From: Populus alba
Lineage: Eukaryota; Streptophyta; Magnoliopsida; Malpighiales; Salicaceae
DNA: 64,000 nt
Reading direction: 5' to 3'
NCBI RefSeq assembly: GCF_005239225.2
Contig: NC_133291.1
Coordinates: 4,121,171-4,185,170 of the forward strand
Made by a program: the position numbers and the translations under genes. The stretch's first letter is position 1. Each line of letters opens with the position of its first letter. This document shows positions 63,772-64,000 of the stretch, piece by piece. A model generated the notes under the pieces. It searched no databases and was not told the DNA's origin. It was given only the letters and a program-made list of their open reading frames with translations.

Positions 63772-64000
63772 ATGGGGTGTTCAAGTCATGAACAAGACAC
63801 CACACGGGCTACCTGTTTCTCGGCTAACTGAAGAGCAGTTGAGGGCAATTTTCATGAGTCCGATATTAATAAGGACGGTCTTTCTCAGCAAGAAAGAGCT
63901 AAAGCAAGCCTTCGGTCGTCTGGGTGCCTTGATCCCTGCCTTTAGAGCCTACCGTGGGCTGCACCATGCCGATGCCAACCACGATGGGGTTGTAGACAAG
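63772..64000 (+). pseudogene. Two-EF-hand gene, copy 5, frameshifted and cut by the window end
   Basis: The leader is intact and ATGGGG is at 63772, but there is an extra G in the fifth to seventh bases after ATG. One base is lost at TTCATGAGTCC, and one T is gained at GGTCTTTCTC. The remaining sequence matches the intact copies closely. Three single-base indels in 230 bp with few substitutions look more like sequencing error than decay, but as written it cannot encode the protein. Confidence 0.8.

Larger units (their letters stand above)
48101..64000 (+). repeat. Segmental duplication block 2
   Basis: Collinear with 22659-39174. Lacks the hAT-like element and Copia-1; carries Copia-2. It continues beyond the window edge. 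See block 1 for identity estimates. Confidence 0.92.

Overview
The window looks like plant nuclear DNA, most likely Salicaceae (poplar or willow type). It has spliced genes with GT-AG introns, AT-rich intergenic DNA, Ty1/copia retrotransposons primed by initiator Met-tRNA (TGGTATCAGAGC primer sites), and a short dispersed repeat that I associate with Salicaceae. That last point is recollection, not a search. A run of exactly 500 N marks a draft-assembly gap.

Layout. (1) 1-4 kb: a five-exon gene on the minus strand for the 60S acidic ribosomal stalk protein P0 (321 aa), with a telo-box/site II promoter. (2) 4-15.9 kb: gene-poor AT-rich DNA with diverged duplications and repeat debris. (3) 15.9-19.6 kb: an eight-exon AUX1/LAX auxin influx carrier whose last exon carries two compensating 1-nt indels. 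(4) 21.4-22.7 kb: broken genes (PPR protein, cytochrome P450) around the gap. (5) 22.7-64 kb: a complex duplicated region.

The duplicated region consists of about 25-kb tandem units (22659-39174 corresponds to 48101-64000), with smaller repeated sub-units inside. The recurring sub-unit holds a small two-EF-hand protein gene on the plus strand (intact at 29662, 38945, 47706 and 59148; broken or truncated at 28203, 36873, 53013, 61700 and 63772). Facing it on the minus strand are the last two exons of a type II inositol polyphosphate 5-phosphatase (FRA3-like) pseudogene. Three LTR retrotransposons with perfect 5-bp target duplications (Copia-1 30970-35624; a non-coding element 40625-47219; Copia-2 53032-57698) each sit in one copy of the duplication, and the uninterrupted empty site survives in another copy within the window. 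Copia-2 is fully intact (1289-aa polyprotein, identical LTRs). The non-coding element carries a nested 2.26-kb solo LTR. A 982-bp hAT-like element with GC-rich ends and an 8-bp target duplication also has its empty site in the window.

The single-copy genes are housekeeping (P0) or hormone transport (LAX) and show no functional link to the array. I did not find a convincing new multi-gene system. The most notable content is the EF-hand mini-family, whose promoters carry a variable AT repeat, and the unusually readable insertion history. Single-base indels in the LAX gene, Copia-1 and the last EF-hand copy, together with near-identical tandem blocks differing by transposon presence, leave open residual sequencing error or two haplotypes joined in tandem.
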